Of a stretch of 64,000 nt of DNA, positions 17,476-28,000 are shown one piece after another. Numbering within the stretch: the first letter of the stretch is position 1; every line of letters starts with the position of its first letter. Both the position numbers and the translations under genes were made by a program. The DNA is from an uncultured Collinsella sp. (lineage in GTDB: Bacteria; Actinomycetota; Coriobacteriia; Coriobacteriales; Coriobacteriaceae): positions 1 through 64,000 of the forward strand of contig CAKUGR010000010.1 in NCBI GenBank assembly GCA_934654775.1, given 5' to 3'. The notes under the pieces are model-generated. The model saw only the letters and a list, made by a program, of their open reading frames with translations. It did not search any database and was not told the DNA's origin.

Positions 17476-17485
17476 GTTGCGCAAC
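17476..17485. promoter_or_regulatory. GTTGCGCAAC operator, site 2
   Basis: An exact palindrome lies 70 bp before the plus-strand gene at 17556. The gene-facing flank AACTTT is shared with sites 4, 6 and 7. Confidence 0.65.
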
Positions 17486-17555
17486 AACTTTGCCCTATAC
17501 CGCAGGTACCATAGATTCGAACCTAAGAAACACCTAAAAGAGGGGAGCTCACCTT

Positions 17556-19973
17556 ATGTTTTGCACGCAATGCGGAACGAAGCTGCCTGACGACGCACGC
17601 TTTTGCACCAATTGCGGAGCGTCCGTAGCGCCCAAGACAGCAACCCAGGCTCCGGCGCCCGCCGAGACACAGACCACTAAACCTGCACCCGCCGAGGCGC
17701 CCGCCGTTGATCCGGGTGAGACCGTCGTTACGCTCGATGCCGTTGAGCCGACGTCCGAGCCCGCACCTGCACCCGAGACCGTCACCGACCCCGGCGAGAC
17801 GGTCGTCACGCTGGACGCTTTCGATGCAGATCCCGGCGAGACCGTGGTGACCCTCGACGCCGTCGAGCCCTCGGCCAATACCGAAGCCGAAGCATCTACC
17901 CCGGCGCCCGTCGACCCGGGCGAGACCGTCGTCACACTCGACGCCGCTGACCCGGAGTCGGACGCTCCGACAGACACCGCCGAGCCTCAAGCCGATCAGA
18001 CCGACCCCGGCGAGACGGTCGTCACGTTGGACGCCGTTGAGCCCGCGGCCGACCCCGAGCCGGCCGCCGAGCCCGTCATCGACGACGCCGCGCCCGTTGA
18101 CGCCGCCGAGGCCAACGAGATCTTCGAGACCGACGACAACGCAGCCGTAGCCGTTGCCTTCCCCGGTGACGATGCGGCCATGCCTGTCGCCGTCGCCGAC
18201 GACCCCACCACACTCGTCAACGTCAACGACGACCCCACTACCATCGCCGAGTTCGACGAGGATGCCCAGGCGACCGCCGAGGCCATGGAGTCGCTCGGCG
18301 TGGCACAACCCACGGCCGGCGCCACCGTCGTCGACCTGCCCCAGCAGCAGATGACCGACACCACCATGCAGGCGGCGCCTATTCCGCAGCCGCAGCCCCA
18401 ACCGCAGATGCCCATGCCCCAGCAGCCGCAGCAAAAGAAGCGCCGCTGGCCGGTCTTCGCGGGCCTTGGTCTGTTCGCCGCCGGCGCCGCCGTGGCAGCC
18501 ATCCTGCTACTCACGCCCAACGCCAACGCCGTCGAGATCACCTCGGGCAGCCAGGACGCCGTCGTGTGCACGGTCGACACCAAGGTCCTGCCCAAAAAGA
18601 AGGACCGCGTGATCCACAGCTACACCGCGACCCTCACGCCCAAGAACGGCGGCAAGAGCTACAAGATCAAGGTCAAGGGCGACGACGGCTTTACGATCGG
18701 CGACTTTGGCAAGGTCAAGCCCGGCGACTACAGCTGCAAGATCGAGGACACCAAGGGCAATACGGTCCAAAACTTCAACACCACCGTGGTCAAGAAGGAC
18801 GACACCAGCGCCGAGAAGCCTGCCGAGAGCGTGACCGTCAACACCCCCAAGAAGGATGACGACGCGTCGAGCAGCACGGACAACAACAACGATTCCTCGA
18901 GCACGACCCCCAAGGACGACGCCAGCGACGACTCCACGAGCAGCGACGACGCCACAACCGACAACGATTCGAGCACGTCGAGCGACAGCACAAGCAGCTC
19001 CAAGCCCAGCAAGTCCGACAAGAAGACCGACACGTCCAAGGACACCACGAACACCACCGCGCCCGCCACGATTGATGACGCGACCTACAAGGCCGCCTGC
19101 ACTGCCTACAAGAGCAAGCTCAACAGCCTGATCAAGAAGTACGGCGAGCCCGAGCTTGTCTCGACCGGCTCGAGCGACTACCAGATCAGCGGCGTTCAGT
19201 TTGCCCAGCTCGTCGACTTTAACGGCGACGGCCTCGAGGAACTCGTGACCGTTCACTCCAAGACCAAGGCAAAGTCCTTCAACAAGAAGACGCGCCTTTC
19301 GAACGGCGATTACGTCCTTGACGTGTGGGGCTACAACGGCAAGAAGGTCGTCAATCTCTACAGCGGCTCCCCGGAGGCCTCCAACGGCGGCTACGTCTTT
19401 GTGACCTTTAAGACCATGATCGGCGACTCGAGCAATCACGTCTATCTGACCCAGCTCATGTCCGACGACACGGCGGTGCTCGTCGATAGCGACGCCGAGT
19501 ACAAGTACTTCACGTACGACGGTACTGAGTTTAAGGCTGCCGAGGGCGAGCTTCACGGCGACGACCTCAACTACCAGAGCGCCTTCCTCATTAAGGGCTA
19601 CAGCGACAACCTGGAGGACCAGGATGTCTCTGCCCCGGAGGGCGCCATCGATACCTCCAAGCTCAACCTCAACAACACGGTCGATACCGTCGAGCAGACC
19701 TTGATGACGCTTACCACCAAGATCAGCGGCACCGATACCGATACCGATGCGAGCGATAGCAAGTCGACCGACTCGTCCAGCAGCAAGTCGAGCTCCAGCA
19801 AAAAGTCGAGCAAGTCGTCCAGCTCCAGCAAGTCGTCCAGCTACGACGACTCCGACGATGACTACGACTCCGACTACGACGACAGCTACGACGATTCCAG
19901 CGACTACGACGATAGCTACGACGACTCCACGGACTCCGTTCCGCCCACCGAGTTCACCGACGTCGACGAGTAA
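17556..19973 (+). CDS. Zinc-ribbon membrane protein with threonine repeats and EF-hand-like motif (805 aa)
   Basis: Residues 1-25 form a zinc ribbon (CTQCGTKLP...CTNCGAS). Residues 50-160 hold five copies of DPGETVVTLDA (threonines at 56, 82, 96, 124, 154), then two DDPTT copies near 205-220. One membrane span lies at about 290-315. Outside come a beta-rich segment, a Ser/Asp/Thr-rich linker (about 425-500), a domain with DFNGDGLEEL (an EF-hand or FG-GAP type calcium loop) and a Ser/Asp/Tyr tail. The repeated threonines would be cytoplasmic and could be kinase targets read by FHA domains of the cluster; this is inference. ATG 17556 follows GAGGGGAG. Confidence 0.8.
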   Translation: MFCTQCGTKLPDDARFCTNCGASVAPKTATQAPAPAETQTTKPAPAEAPAVDPGETVVTLDAVEPTSEPAPAPETVTDPGETVVTLDAFDADPGETVVTLDAVEPSANTEAEASTPAPVDPGETVVTLDAADPESDAPTDTAEPQADQTDPGETVVTLDAVEPAADPEPAAEPVIDDAAPVDAAEANEIFETDDNAAVAVAFPGDDAAMPVAVADDPTTLVNVNDDPTTIAEFDEDAQATAEAMESLGVAQPTAGATVVDLPQQQMTDTTMQAAPIPQPQPQPQMPMPQQPQQKKRRWPVFAGLGLFAAGAAVAAILLLTPNANAVEITSGSQDAVVCTVDTKVLPKKKDRVIHSYTATLTPKNGGKSYKIKVKGDDGFTIGDFGKVKPGDYSCKIEDTKGNTVQNFNTTVVKKDDTSAEKPAESVTVNTPKKDDDASSSTDNNNDSSSTTPKDDASDDSTSSDDATTDNDSSTSSDSTSSSKPSKSDKKTDTSKDTTNTTAPATIDDATYKAACTAYKSKLNSLIKKYGEPELVSTGSSDYQISGVQFAQLVDFNGDGLEELVTVHSKTKAKSFNKKTRLSNGDYVLDVWGYNGKKVVNLYSGSPEASNGGYVFVTFKTMIGDSSNHVYLTQLMSDDTAVLVDSDAEYKYFTYDGTEFKAAEGELHGDDLNYQSAFLIKGYSDNLEDQDVSAPEGAIDTSKLNLNNTVDTVEQTLMTLTTKISGTDTDTDASDSKSTDSSSSKSSSSKKSSKSSSSSKSSSYDDSDDDYDSDYDDSYDDSSDYDDSYDDSTDSVPPTEFTDVDE

Positions 19974-20004
19974 CGCCGAGCGCCACATCCTCAGCGCACA
20001 AAGA

Positions 20005-20040
20005 AGCGCCCCGTTTCTTCCAGGGAAACGGGGCGCTTTC
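20005..20040 (+). terminator. Bidirectional terminator between 17556 and 20053 genes
   Basis: GCGCCCCGTTTC pairs with GAAACGGGGCGC, with TTTC after it on plus and TTCTTTG on minus. It lies between convergent gene ends. Confidence 0.85.
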
Positions 20041-20052
20041 TTGTAAGCGAAA

Positions 20053-21267
20053 CTACTTAATGTAGATCGAATCGATGATGTACTCCCAATCGGAATCGCC
20101 CGAAAGCGAGTCGTACGACCCGAGCCACAGGTCGGTCGATTTACCTACGTTGCCGGTTTTTCCGATCGTGTTAAACCCCGAGTTAAAGTGGTTGGAGATC
20201 ATCAGCGTTCCCACCGTGTAGCCATCGTGGACAATTTTGTAATCGACCCACAAACCGTTCTTGACGCCACTGTACGTGCCCTGCGAGGTCTGCACATCCC
20301 AGTCGCTCCCCCAGTCCTCGGGAACCTCGAACGTAAACACGTCGCCGTCGTAGGTGCGGCTCTTGCGGCTCGCCTCCGAGACGGCCGCGTTATAGCTCGC
20401 GACCGCGCCGTTACGCGCCGAAGAAGCCAGGCCCGCCAGGCGATCGGCCTCGTCCTTGTCGTCGCATCCGCCCTGACGCGCGTAATTCTGAGCCATGGTG
20501 ATCTCTCCGGCCTCAACGTCCACGGCATTGATCGGGTCGCCGAGCTCAAACTTGGCATTCTCGCGCAGGTCGAGCTTCTCGCCCTTCTTGAGCGCGTCGC
20601 CCAGCTTTATGCTCACCGAAACGTTGGGTACGTCCCAAATCTCGCCGTCGGCACCCAAAGGCGAGGCAGCAACCGTAAGGCTGTAGCTACCCTGCATGAG
20701 CTTGATACCGTTGCCGTCGCTGTCGACATAAAAGACCGTGTCAACGTCCTTGCCATCGACGTCGGTTCCCGTCACGCGCACCGGCAGCTTGGTGGCGCCG
20801 GTATCGGTATCCCACTGCATGCCGGTCGCCGTAATGCGCACCGGATGCTTGGAGTGCTTAGCGGCCTCTTCTTCCTTCTTCTTTTCGATGCGCTCGACCT
20901 CGGCCTGCTGTGGACGATACACGCCAAAGTAGTAGCCGGCACCGCCGCCCGCAAGGATAGCCGCCAGCACGCCGACCGTGATCAGCGCGGCCTTCTTACC
21001 GTTCTTCTTGGGGCGCTGCGGACCAGATGCGCCCGCGCCCATGTCATAGGCGCCCGGCACGTCGACCGGCGGCATATAGGGCGGCAAGTCGCTGGCGCCC
21101 GTTACAGAAGCAGGCTGCCCATAGCCCTGCTGCGTCTGACCGGGCTGCTGGTACGTCGGCTGTGCCGGAGCAGCATCAGCGGGCCCAAACTCCTCCATAG
21201 GGGCGCCGCAGCTGGTGCAAAAGTGCTGGCCATCGGGCACGTACGAACCGCATTTAGTGCAAAACAT
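20053..21267 (-). CDS. Zinc-ribbon membrane protein with extracytoplasmic domain (404 aa)
   Basis: The zinc ribbon CTKCGSYVPDG...CTSCGAP (residues 3-22) is followed by a Pro/Gln/Gly-rich linker, a basic patch (RPKKNGKK) and one membrane span (about 93-115). A charged helix (EVERIEKKKEEEAAKHSK) leads to about 260 residues outside, with two beta-rich parts; the last (about 320-404) contains FTFEVPEDWGSDW. The family is not known to me, although such endings occur in other gut zinc-ribbon proteins. ATG 21267 follows AAGGGAG. A GTTGCGCAAC site lies 60 bp upstream. Confidence 0.8.
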   Translation of the reverse strand: MFCTKCGSYVPDGQHFCTSCGAPMEEFGPADAAPAQPTYQQPGQTQQGYGQPASVTGASDLPPYMPPVDVPGAYDMGAGASGPQRPKKNGKKAALITVGVLAAILAGGGAGYYFGVYRPQQAEVERIEKKKEEEAAKHSKHPVRITATGMQWDTDTGATKLPVRVTGTDVDGKDVDTVFYVDSDGNGIKLMQGSYSLTVAASPLGADGEIWDVPNVSVSIKLGDALKKGEKLDLRENAKFELGDPINAVDVEAGEITMAQNYARQGGCDDKDEADRLAGLASSARNGAVASYNAAVSEASRKSRTYDGDVFTFEVPEDWGSDWDVQTSQGTYSGVKNGLWVDYKIVHDGYTVGTLMISNHFNSGFNTIGKTGNVGKSTDLWLGSYDSLSGDSDWEYIIDSIYIK

Positions 21268-21326
21268 AAGGTTCTCCCTTACAACAATTCCGTTACCCAG
21301 AGTGTAACCCGCGCTCCGCCAACAAC

Positions 21327-21336
21327 GTTGCGCAAC
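21327..21336. promoter_or_regulatory. GTTGCGCAAC operator, site 3
   Basis: An exact palindrome lies 60 bp before the gene starting at 21267, and a -10-like TACACT lies about 20 bp towards the gene. Confidence 0.65.
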
Positions 21337-21353
21337 AATTGCCACCTCATAGC

Positions 21354-21382
21354 AAAAGGCCCCGCGGAAGATCCGCAGGGCC
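21354..21382 (-). terminator. Terminator after the 21442 zinc-ribbon gene
   Basis: GGCCCTGCGGA pairs with TCCGCGGGGCC, followed by TTTTGC on the minus strand. It separates that gene from operator site 3. Confidence 0.8.
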
Positions 21383-21441
21383 TACGATAGTCTCCTGTAA
21401 GCGGGGCCGAGTCTAGCCCGCCAGCAGGCGTATCGACGAAA

Positions 21442-22344
21442 TTAGTCCTCCTTAAGGACAAAGGAGCACACCAGGCCGGCAGCCGAGAAGATGAGCGTGA
21501 GGATGGCGCCGAATGCAGGTTGGATAAACGGCTTGATGGACGCGATGATTCCGGCAGTGCTGCTGCTACCCATCGAGGTAAAAGCCGAAACCAGGTTGCT
21601 CTCGATCTGACCATTAACGACAAAGGACGCGATCACGCAGATCAGCGAAATGGCGGCAGTGGCGCCAAAAGCGGCAATCAGAACGACGTCGTTCTTCTTG
21701 ACAAACTTGAGGACGACGCCGGCAATCAGCGCAGCCAGGCAGGCGATCCACAGCACAAAGAAGATGGTGAGGATGTTGGCCGCCAGGTTAATGGAACCCA
21801 CAGCGCTCTGAGCCTGCTGCAGGGCCGGAAGGTCCGTATAGCTCGACATCTGCGTAATATAGGTGTTGGCCGCAGATGCGATACCGCGCAGGCTACCGGA
21901 AAGGCTAAAGACGTGCGGCATATCGAACGAGGTATTGATGAACGCCTTGAAGGCGCCGCCCAGCTGCTGCTCGATCATGGCGGTACTCGAGCCGCTCGCA
22001 GATTGCTGCAGGGCATAGTCGAGGCCCTTGTCGGCAAACGGCAGCGAGATCCACGGCTGGAACATGCACACGAACGATGCCACGGCACCGCCCAGCATGG
22101 CGAGCGAGCGCTTGCCAAAGCCCGTGGCCGCCGACAGTGTGCCCTGGAAGTTGGAACCGGAACCGCCAAACCCGTGGTGCGTAGCGGGGGCAGGTGCGGG
22201 CGCAGCAAAAGGCTGCTGCGGAGCCGGAGCCTGACGGGCAGGAGCCGCCTGGGGCGCAGAAGGAGCGCCGGCCATAGACTGACCGCAGTTGCCGCAGAAG
22301 ACGGCGCCATCGGGCTGCTGGGCTCCACAATGAGGACAGAACAT
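21442..22344 (-). CDS. Zinc-ribbon protein with four membrane spans (300 aa)
   Basis: The zinc ribbon CPHCGAQQPDG...CGNCGQS (residues 3-22) precedes an Ala/Pro-rich linker (about 25-60). Four hydrophobic segments follow, at about 77-97, 190-213, 220-243 and 265-295. The loop between spans one and two is about 90 residues and probably outside. It resembles the 36673 gene product in layout, with similar sequence around the first span (MFQPWISLP versus SFMPWFSIS). The role is unknown. ATG 22344 follows AAGGGGAAT-like sequence. Operator site 4 and a leader hairpin lie upstream. Confidence 0.8.
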   Translation of the reverse strand: MFCPHCGAQQPDGAVFCGNCGQSMAGAPSAPQAAPARQAPAPQQPFAAPAPAPATHHGFGGSGSNFQGTLSAATGFGKRSLAMLGGAVASFVCMFQPWISLPFADKGLDYALQQSASGSSTAMIEQQLGGAFKAFINTSFDMPHVFSLSGSLRGIASAANTYITQMSSYTDLPALQQAQSAVGSINLAANILTIFFVLWIACLAALIAGVVLKFVKKNDVVLIAAFGATAAISLICVIASFVVNGQIESNLVSAFTSMGSSSTAGIIASIKPFIQPAFGAILTLIFSAAGLVCSFVLKED

Positions 22345-22364
22345 ATCATTCCCCTTTCTTAAGG

Positions 22365-22394
22365 GAGCGGCCGGGCTCGATCCTGCGGCCGCTC
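22365..22394 (-). promoter_or_regulatory. Leader hairpin of the 21442 gene
   Basis: GAGCGGCCG and CGGCCGCTC pair around a 12-base loop. It lies between operator site 4 and the start codon, so it is probably transcribed in the 5' leader. There is no T-tract next to it. Confidence 0.4.
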
Positions 22395-22440
22395 AATCAC
22401 CTTTGACGGTTAGAATCATCCGTCCAAAAATTCGAAAGTT

Positions 22441-22450
22441 GTTGCGCAAC
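22441..22450. promoter_or_regulatory. GTTGCGCAAC operator, site 4
   Basis: An exact palindrome lies 97 bp before the gene at 22344. In gene orientation it reads ATGTTGCGCAACAACTTT. Confidence 0.65.
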
Positions 22451-22454
22451 ATGG

Positions 22455-22487
22455 AAAGCGGCGGCAAGTTTTTTACCTGCCGCCGCT
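22455..22487 (-). terminator. Terminator of the 24984-22525 operon
   Basis: GCGGCGGCAGGT pairs with ACTTGCCGCCGC, followed by TTTCC on the minus strand, 38 bp past the FHA stop. Confidence 0.75.
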
Positions 22488-22524
22488 CGTCTACAACGTT
22501 TTGCCTGGTACAGACCGTTATCTG

Positions 22525-23376
22525 TTAACGAATCTCGACCGTAAAGACCTCATTGCCCATCTTGAGTTTATCGCCGTTCTTGAGCTTGACGAGCTCGCCG
22601 GGCTCCAGACGGTTGCCATTGATGCACGTGCCGTTGGTGGAGTTCTTGTCCTCCACGGCAAAACACTGGCCCGTGTAGCGCACCAGCAGGTGCACGCGCG
22701 AAATGGCGGTGTTGCCCTCGATGCGGACATTTGCCGCCGAGCCCTTGCCTACCGTGGCGGGGAACTCGGTAATGTCATAGCGGGTTCCGCGCTCGCGGAT
22801 CAGCGCTATACGCGGGCCATAGGCAGAACGAGGCACGTCGGAGGCGATGCGCGGCAGCTCGGAGGACGACGGATGGTCCGAGGACGCCATAAGATCGTCG
22901 AGCACCGTCACGCCCGCGCTGGGACGGTTATAGACCGCATTGGGCTGGTTGTAGCCGGCAGCCGGCTGGTTGTTGCCAGCCACGGGACCACGGGGAATTA
23001 CCACGTTACCGTTGACGCCGGCAGGAGCGGCAGTAGGCGCCGCAGCAGGATGAGAACCGGGGCGCACGGCAGGACCGGCGTCCGGGATATTGGACGGACG
23101 GTTGTGCGAAGCGCGGGCGGGACGCTGCACCGGCTGCTGAGGGGCCATACCGGCAACGGGACGGCCAGCCTGCGGCATCTGGGCCGCGCCGGGACGCTGC
23201 GCGCCCATGCTCGCCTGTGCGCCGGGCGTCTGCACGGGGCGCTGCTGTTGAGCAGGAGTACGAAGCGTGGCCGCGGCAGCCGTGCCGCCGGGCATGTACT
23301 TGGCAAGCTCAGAGCCGCACTTTAGGCAGAACTTGCTGGTATTGGGGTTGTTGTATCCGCAGTGACCACAAAACAT
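22525..23376 (-). CDS. Zinc-ribbon FHA-domain protein (283 aa)
   Basis: A zinc ribbon (CGHCGYNNPNTSKFCLKCG, residues 3-21) and a long Pro/Ala/Gln-rich linker lead to a C-terminal FHA domain (about 190-283) with the conserved VGKGS, ISRVHLLV and NSTNGTCING. FHA domains bind phosphothreonine peptides. There is no membrane span, so this is a soluble cytoplasmic reader for the kinases of the cluster. It follows the 23404 gene by 27 bp and ends in its own terminator, so the two form an operon. Its targets are not known; the threonine-repeat proteins nearby are candidates. Confidence 0.88.
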   Translation of the reverse strand: MFCGHCGYNNPNTSKFCLKCGSELAKYMPGGTAAAATLRTPAQQQRPVQTPGAQASMGAQRPGAAQMPQAGRPVAGMAPQQPVQRPARASHNRPSNIPDAGPAVRPGSHPAAAPTAAPAGVNGNVVIPRGPVAGNNQPAAGYNQPNAVYNRPSAGVTVLDDLMASSDHPSSSELPRIASDVPRSAYGPRIALIRERGTRYDITEFPATVGKGSAANVRIEGNTAISRVHLLVRYTGQCFAVEDKNSTNGTCINGNRLEPGELVKLKNGDKLKMGNEVFTVEIR

Positions 23377-23403
23377 GATGGGTCCTTTCCGGCGCCAGGC
23401 GCC

Positions 23404-24984
23404 TTATTGTGCGATCTTGACGAGCTTGGGGTTCTCGGCCGAGGTGTCGAGCGCCCAAAGCGTAGAAGACTTGCCACTATTGTCTGCCACAAAGAGCGTG
23501 GTGCCGTTGAGCCACAGCGCCGAGGTTGAAGGATCGAGATCGAGTCCGGCCTTGTCGGCGACCTTGTCGTAGTCACTCGAAAGACCCGAGCTCGCGTCAA
23601 TCCAACCGAGCTCGCCGCCCGAGAGCACGAGCGCGCAACCGTGGCTATTGGCCCACAGGCGGCCCGCATCGGCATAAGCGTCAAACGAGCTAAACGTACC
23701 GCCCTGCGTGCAACGCGAAAGCGTGGTGTGGCCATCGGTGCCCGTCAGCACGGCGTAGAGCGTGCCCTCGCTAAAGAAAGCATTCTTGAGCTGCTCAGAA
23801 CCGGCAACGTACGAGCCAAAGGGGCCGTGCGTCTCTTGCGGATGCTCGGCCTCGGCCTCGGCATTCTCCTGCTCAAGCGTAATCTCCGCAGCAGACGAAA
23901 CATCGTCGAGCGTTGCCTCGCACACGGTCCAACCCGTGTCGGTGGCAACCACCACATCGCAGTGGGCGTCATCGGCAAACAGCCAAGCGCTCGATGCCGG
24001 CTGGGCGGCCACCAGGTGCGCCGCGTCCTTGTCGAGGCGCCACACGCAGGCCTTGCCGTCCTTGAGCGTCATGGCAACGGCGGTGCCATGACGCACGACA
24101 AGTCCCTCAACGTCGCCCTCGAGCGTCGCCACCGTCTTGACCTTAACCTTGGACTTGTCCTTGCCGCCCGCCTGCTTGGCGCACTTGGCAACATCCTCGA
24201 TCTTCATGACGCTGGCACCATCCGCATAATACAGATCGCCATCGCAAACGTTCAGGTGCTGCGCCGTGGTCTTGGTAAGCACGGTCGCATCCACGGCCTT
24301 GGTGCCCGACGCCTTGCGCGCCAAAATATGCGAGCCGTCCGACCAATACAGATACGAGCCGTCGCACACCATCGCGTCGCCGCCCAGGCCCGCCTTGGCT
24401 TGCGCCTTGATCTTGCGGTCGCCGCCCATAAGGTCGAGCTTGCATTCGGACTTCTTCTTTTGGGCCGAGACCTGCTGCGCCTCGCGCTTGAGGTCCTGAT
24501 CGCCCTTCCAAGCCACGCCAACGCCCACGACTACCGCGATAATCAGCACGGCAGCCACGGCAATCGCAATCTTTTTCGCCAGCGGCTTGCGCACCGCGGC
24601 GCGTGCGTTATCCAGATGAGGCGTCATGAGCGGTGTCGCAGCATCTTTACCGGTAGAAGCATTGGGGTTTACACCCGCATCGCCATCCAGGTTATCGAGC
24701 GAGAACAGCGCGTCCTCCCCCGTCGGAGCCTGCGCGGCAGGCTTTGCGGCCGACGCGGGAGCCTTTGCAAACCGACGGCCAGGCTTCTTCGCGGCCGGCT
24801 CGGCGGCAGACCCAGCGGCAGGCTCTGCAACATCGGCCACCCCGCCAGTGCCGGCAGCGTGCGAACCAACGCCCACCGCAGCATCCTCGCCCGCACTCAG
24901 CGGCGCCCCGCAAAACGGGCAGCAACGCATTTCCTCATCGACCGGCTGTCCGCAAAACGGGCACAGTGCCTGTTTGGAACTCAT
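23404..24984 (-). CDS. Zinc-ribbon membrane protein with propeller-like domain (526 aa)
   Basis: The zinc ribbon CPFCGQPVDEEMRCCPFCG lies at residues 8-26. After an Ala-rich linker a membrane span occupies about 138-160, and about 360 residues lie outside. These contain repeated beta strands such as YLYWSDGSHILARKA and LYYADGASVMKIEDV, like the DUF5050/propeller proteins of gut bacteria. The extracytoplasmic part could bind a ligand or wall material; no catalytic motif is seen. No GTTGCGCAAC site lies upstream; a terminator of the surface-protein gene does. ATG 24984 follows AAAGGATTGAT. Confidence 0.78.
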   Translation of the reverse strand: MSSKQALCPFCGQPVDEEMRCCPFCGAPLSAGEDAAVGVGSHAAGTGGVADVAEPAAGSAAEPAAKKPGRRFAKAPASAAKPAAQAPTGEDALFSLDNLDGDAGVNPNASTGKDAATPLMTPHLDNARAAVRKPLAKKIAIAVAAVLIIAVVVGVGVAWKGDQDLKREAQQVSAQKKKSECKLDLMGGDRKIKAQAKAGLGGDAMVCDGSYLYWSDGSHILARKASGTKAVDATVLTKTTAQHLNVCDGDLYYADGASVMKIEDVAKCAKQAGGKDKSKVKVKTVATLEGDVEGLVVRHGTAVAMTLKDGKACVWRLDKDAAHLVAAQPASSAWLFADDAHCDVVVATDTGWTVCEATLDDVSSAAEITLEQENAEAEAEHPQETHGPFGSYVAGSEQLKNAFFSEGTLYAVLTGTDGHTTLSRCTQGGTFSSFDAYADAGRLWANSHGCALVLSGGELGWIDASSGLSSDYDKVADKAGLDLDPSTSALWLNGTTLFVADNSGKSSTLWALDTSAENPKLVKIAQ

Positions 24985-25002
24985 CGATCAATCCTTTCCT
25001 AA

Positions 25003-25040
25003 CAAAAATGGCGCCCCGCCCAGCAGTGGGGCAAGGCGCC
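25003..25040 (-). terminator. Terminator of the large surface-protein gene
   Basis: GGCGCCTTGCCCC pairs imperfectly with GGGCGGGGCGCC and is followed by ATTTTTGTT on the minus strand. Confidence 0.75.
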
Positions 25041-25077
25041 GTAAAGCTCACAGATGCACAAGCGTCTTGCGAAGAGC

Positions 25078-28000
25078 TTACTTCTCCTCGTTCTCCTTGC
25101 GCTTCTTGGCGACGACCATGTAGATACCGCCAGCGACGACAACGATCGCGACGATGGTGCCAACCATAAGCGGCAGGTTGTTCATCCACAGAACGAAGGA
25201 GTCGTTGGTGACGAGCACGCCCGTAGCCTTAAGCTCCTTGGACTTGTTGCCCGCGGCATCCCAAGCGACAACGGTGACGTCCTGCTTAGAGGAGCTGCCG
25301 TCGAGCGTGAACTCGCGGATCGGGCTCTTCTCGAGCTGGTCGGCCGTGAAGGTAGCCACGGTCTTGCCGTTCACCTTAATCTGAGCCTTCGAAAGCTTGA
25401 GGTTGTCCTCGAAGCTCACCTTGGCCTTGTGCGAGGACTCCTCGTACTTGCCGTTGGAAGCAAGGTCGACGAAGGAAGCGATGGGCGCGGTGTCGTCAAC
25501 AGCGAAGTTGATCTCGGCCGAAGCGCCAGACTTCTGAGCGTTCTTGCCCTCCATGGTGTTCTCGGAGGAGTTGCCAGCAGCGTCCTCACTGTGGAACAGT
25601 ACGCGGTACGCACCGTCCTTGTCGTAGTTGGACTTGCTGACGGTGTAGTTGTACTCGCTCCAGCCGCTCGACGTGTCGGAATCGGTAGTATAGTTGTCAC
25701 CGCTCTTGAGCGTCGTGTTCTTGGTGTCGCGGGTCAGCTCGACAGAGGTCTTGTTGTCATCAAGGCCGGACGGGTTGATCTCGGTCACCTTAACATCGGT
25801 GGTCTTGGAGCTCTTGAGGTACTGGTCGAGCATCTTGCCGGTGTTATCGGAGATGACGTAGGTCGAACCAAAGCGGTTGACCGACCAGGTGACAGCCTCG
25901 GACTCGGTGTTGCCGGCCAGGTCGATAGCCTGAACGGTCAGGGTGTAGACGCCATCGTTGCCCTTGGTCTTGGCCGGGTTGAGGTAGCTCACGGACTTGT
26001 CGGTAGCCGAGGTGTTGATCGCGGCGCCCGCGTAGGGGTTCGGATCGTCCTTGGACAGCGGGTAGCTGATCTTGGAGACCTCGATGGTGGTGCCATCGGC
26101 AAGGTTGGTGTCGTGGACAGCGGCGCTCGGGGCGACCTCGCCAGCATAAGCCGTGCGGTTGACGACATTCTGGATGTCGATCTTGGGCTTGATGGTGTCG
26201 ATCACAAACTCAGGCGAGGTGTAGGACTCGGACTTGTTGGAAGCCAGGTCCTCACCCGAGACGGAGAGCGTGTAGACGCCCTGGCCCGGGAAGGTCACCG
26301 TAGCGGTGTGGGTATCGCCGTTGCTGGACCAGCCACCGATCTGGGCAGGAGTAGCCTCGTCACCGTTGCCGGCAGAGACCGGAGCCTCGATCTTGAACAG
26401 GTTCGGATCGAAGTTGTGCTCCTCAACCGTGATGGTAGCCGTACGAGCAGCGTTGTAATACTTACCGTTCTGAGCAGCCTCAGTGTTCCAAGAAACATTC
26501 AGCTTAGGAGCGGTCTTATCGATGGTAAAGGACTCACCATCGAGTTTGGCACCACGATCGAGGAGATCCTTAACGTTAATACCGGAAACCTCGTAGTCAC
26601 CATCCTCTGTAAAGGAAACAGTTGCGACCCACTTGTCAGTACCATCAATTCGAGTAAAGTTGCCAGGCTTTACGGCCTTCCACGCGGAGCCGTTCTTCGT
26701 AATCGTTGCCATAACATGCTCAGGCATATACTCCTGAACATAGTCAAAGAATGGAGCATCGACCGTCAAGGTAAGCGTGCGATTCGTGTTGTAGTACTTA
26801 CCGTGAGAGGCGGCGGAAGTATCCCATGTAGCAGAAATCGTGGGTTCCGTCGTTTCCGCCATCAGTTCTGCCACGTCAATAGGCGTATCGCCGCTATTGT
26901 ACTTCTGGTTCGGATTAGAGTTACCGGCATTGTCCATAAGGTCAATGTTGAAAGATTCCACTGAGACCTTGGAATCGGCACTAATATCAAAACTGTAAGT
27001 ACGTCCGCCGTTCTTGCGCTCAAAATCGCCCGGAGTCTCAGCTGTTTTGCTTCCCTGCTCCTTGTAGGTAACGTGGACGTCGTTCATACCAGACGACAGC
27101 GCCGTCTCTTCCCCTTCAGAGGTTACAAACGTAACTCCCATGTTCTTAGCAACAAGAACAGACAGATCTTTGGTTTTGCCCTTCTGTTTAATCCTTTTTG
27201 CATCCTTGGGAGTTGCTTCGAAAGAGACCAACTTCGGGGCCACATGATCGAGCTTATAGGTTGTGCCCGTAATTTTACGAACAACGCCCTTGGTGTCCTT
27301 AACGTAGAAGCTAGCATCCTGGACGCCGTCGATCACCTCATTGATGTCGGTGGAGTCCTGATAGCTGGCAGCAAACTTAGTGTCGTTGGAAAGAGCCTCC
27401 TGCGAAGCGAGAGCAATGGTGCCACCCTCCCACGCATACGTTCCCTTCTCGTGAATCCAAGTTTCACTCGGCTTGTTGAAGGTCTCGTCATTCAGTCCCT
27501 TACCGGAAATCGAAAGCTTCCTTACCAAAGATTCCGCATTCGCGTCTCGCGGCTTGGTCCAGTCGCCGCTCTCCATTGCTTTTACCATAATGGAAATGCC
27601 CGACTCGCCAACAAACTCGTAGTTGCTCAGTATCGGAAGCTCATTCTCATCGGCAGGATCCAGAACCAAATTGCTGCCCGTAAGCCTGGTCATTTGGCCA
27701 GCCTCGGCATTGCTGTAATACATGCTGAGCGTGGAATCGTCCTTTGCGATTTTTGCACTATCGAAGTAATTCTTAATCTCGTCAGCTTCGAACTCGTCGC
27801 TCGTCGTGGCCTTCTTAACAAGTTCGGCGACAGCCTCATTCAGATTGTCCTTGAGGGCTTTGTCCTGAAGCTTGTCGTTTGCCTGACGGAAATCAAGGTA
27901 CTCCGCGCTAACCTCAGAGTTAAGCGCGGTTCCAATTTGAAATAGATTGATTGTCTTTTTCGCAATCTTCACATGTACAGTCGTCGTTGCGCCATCAACG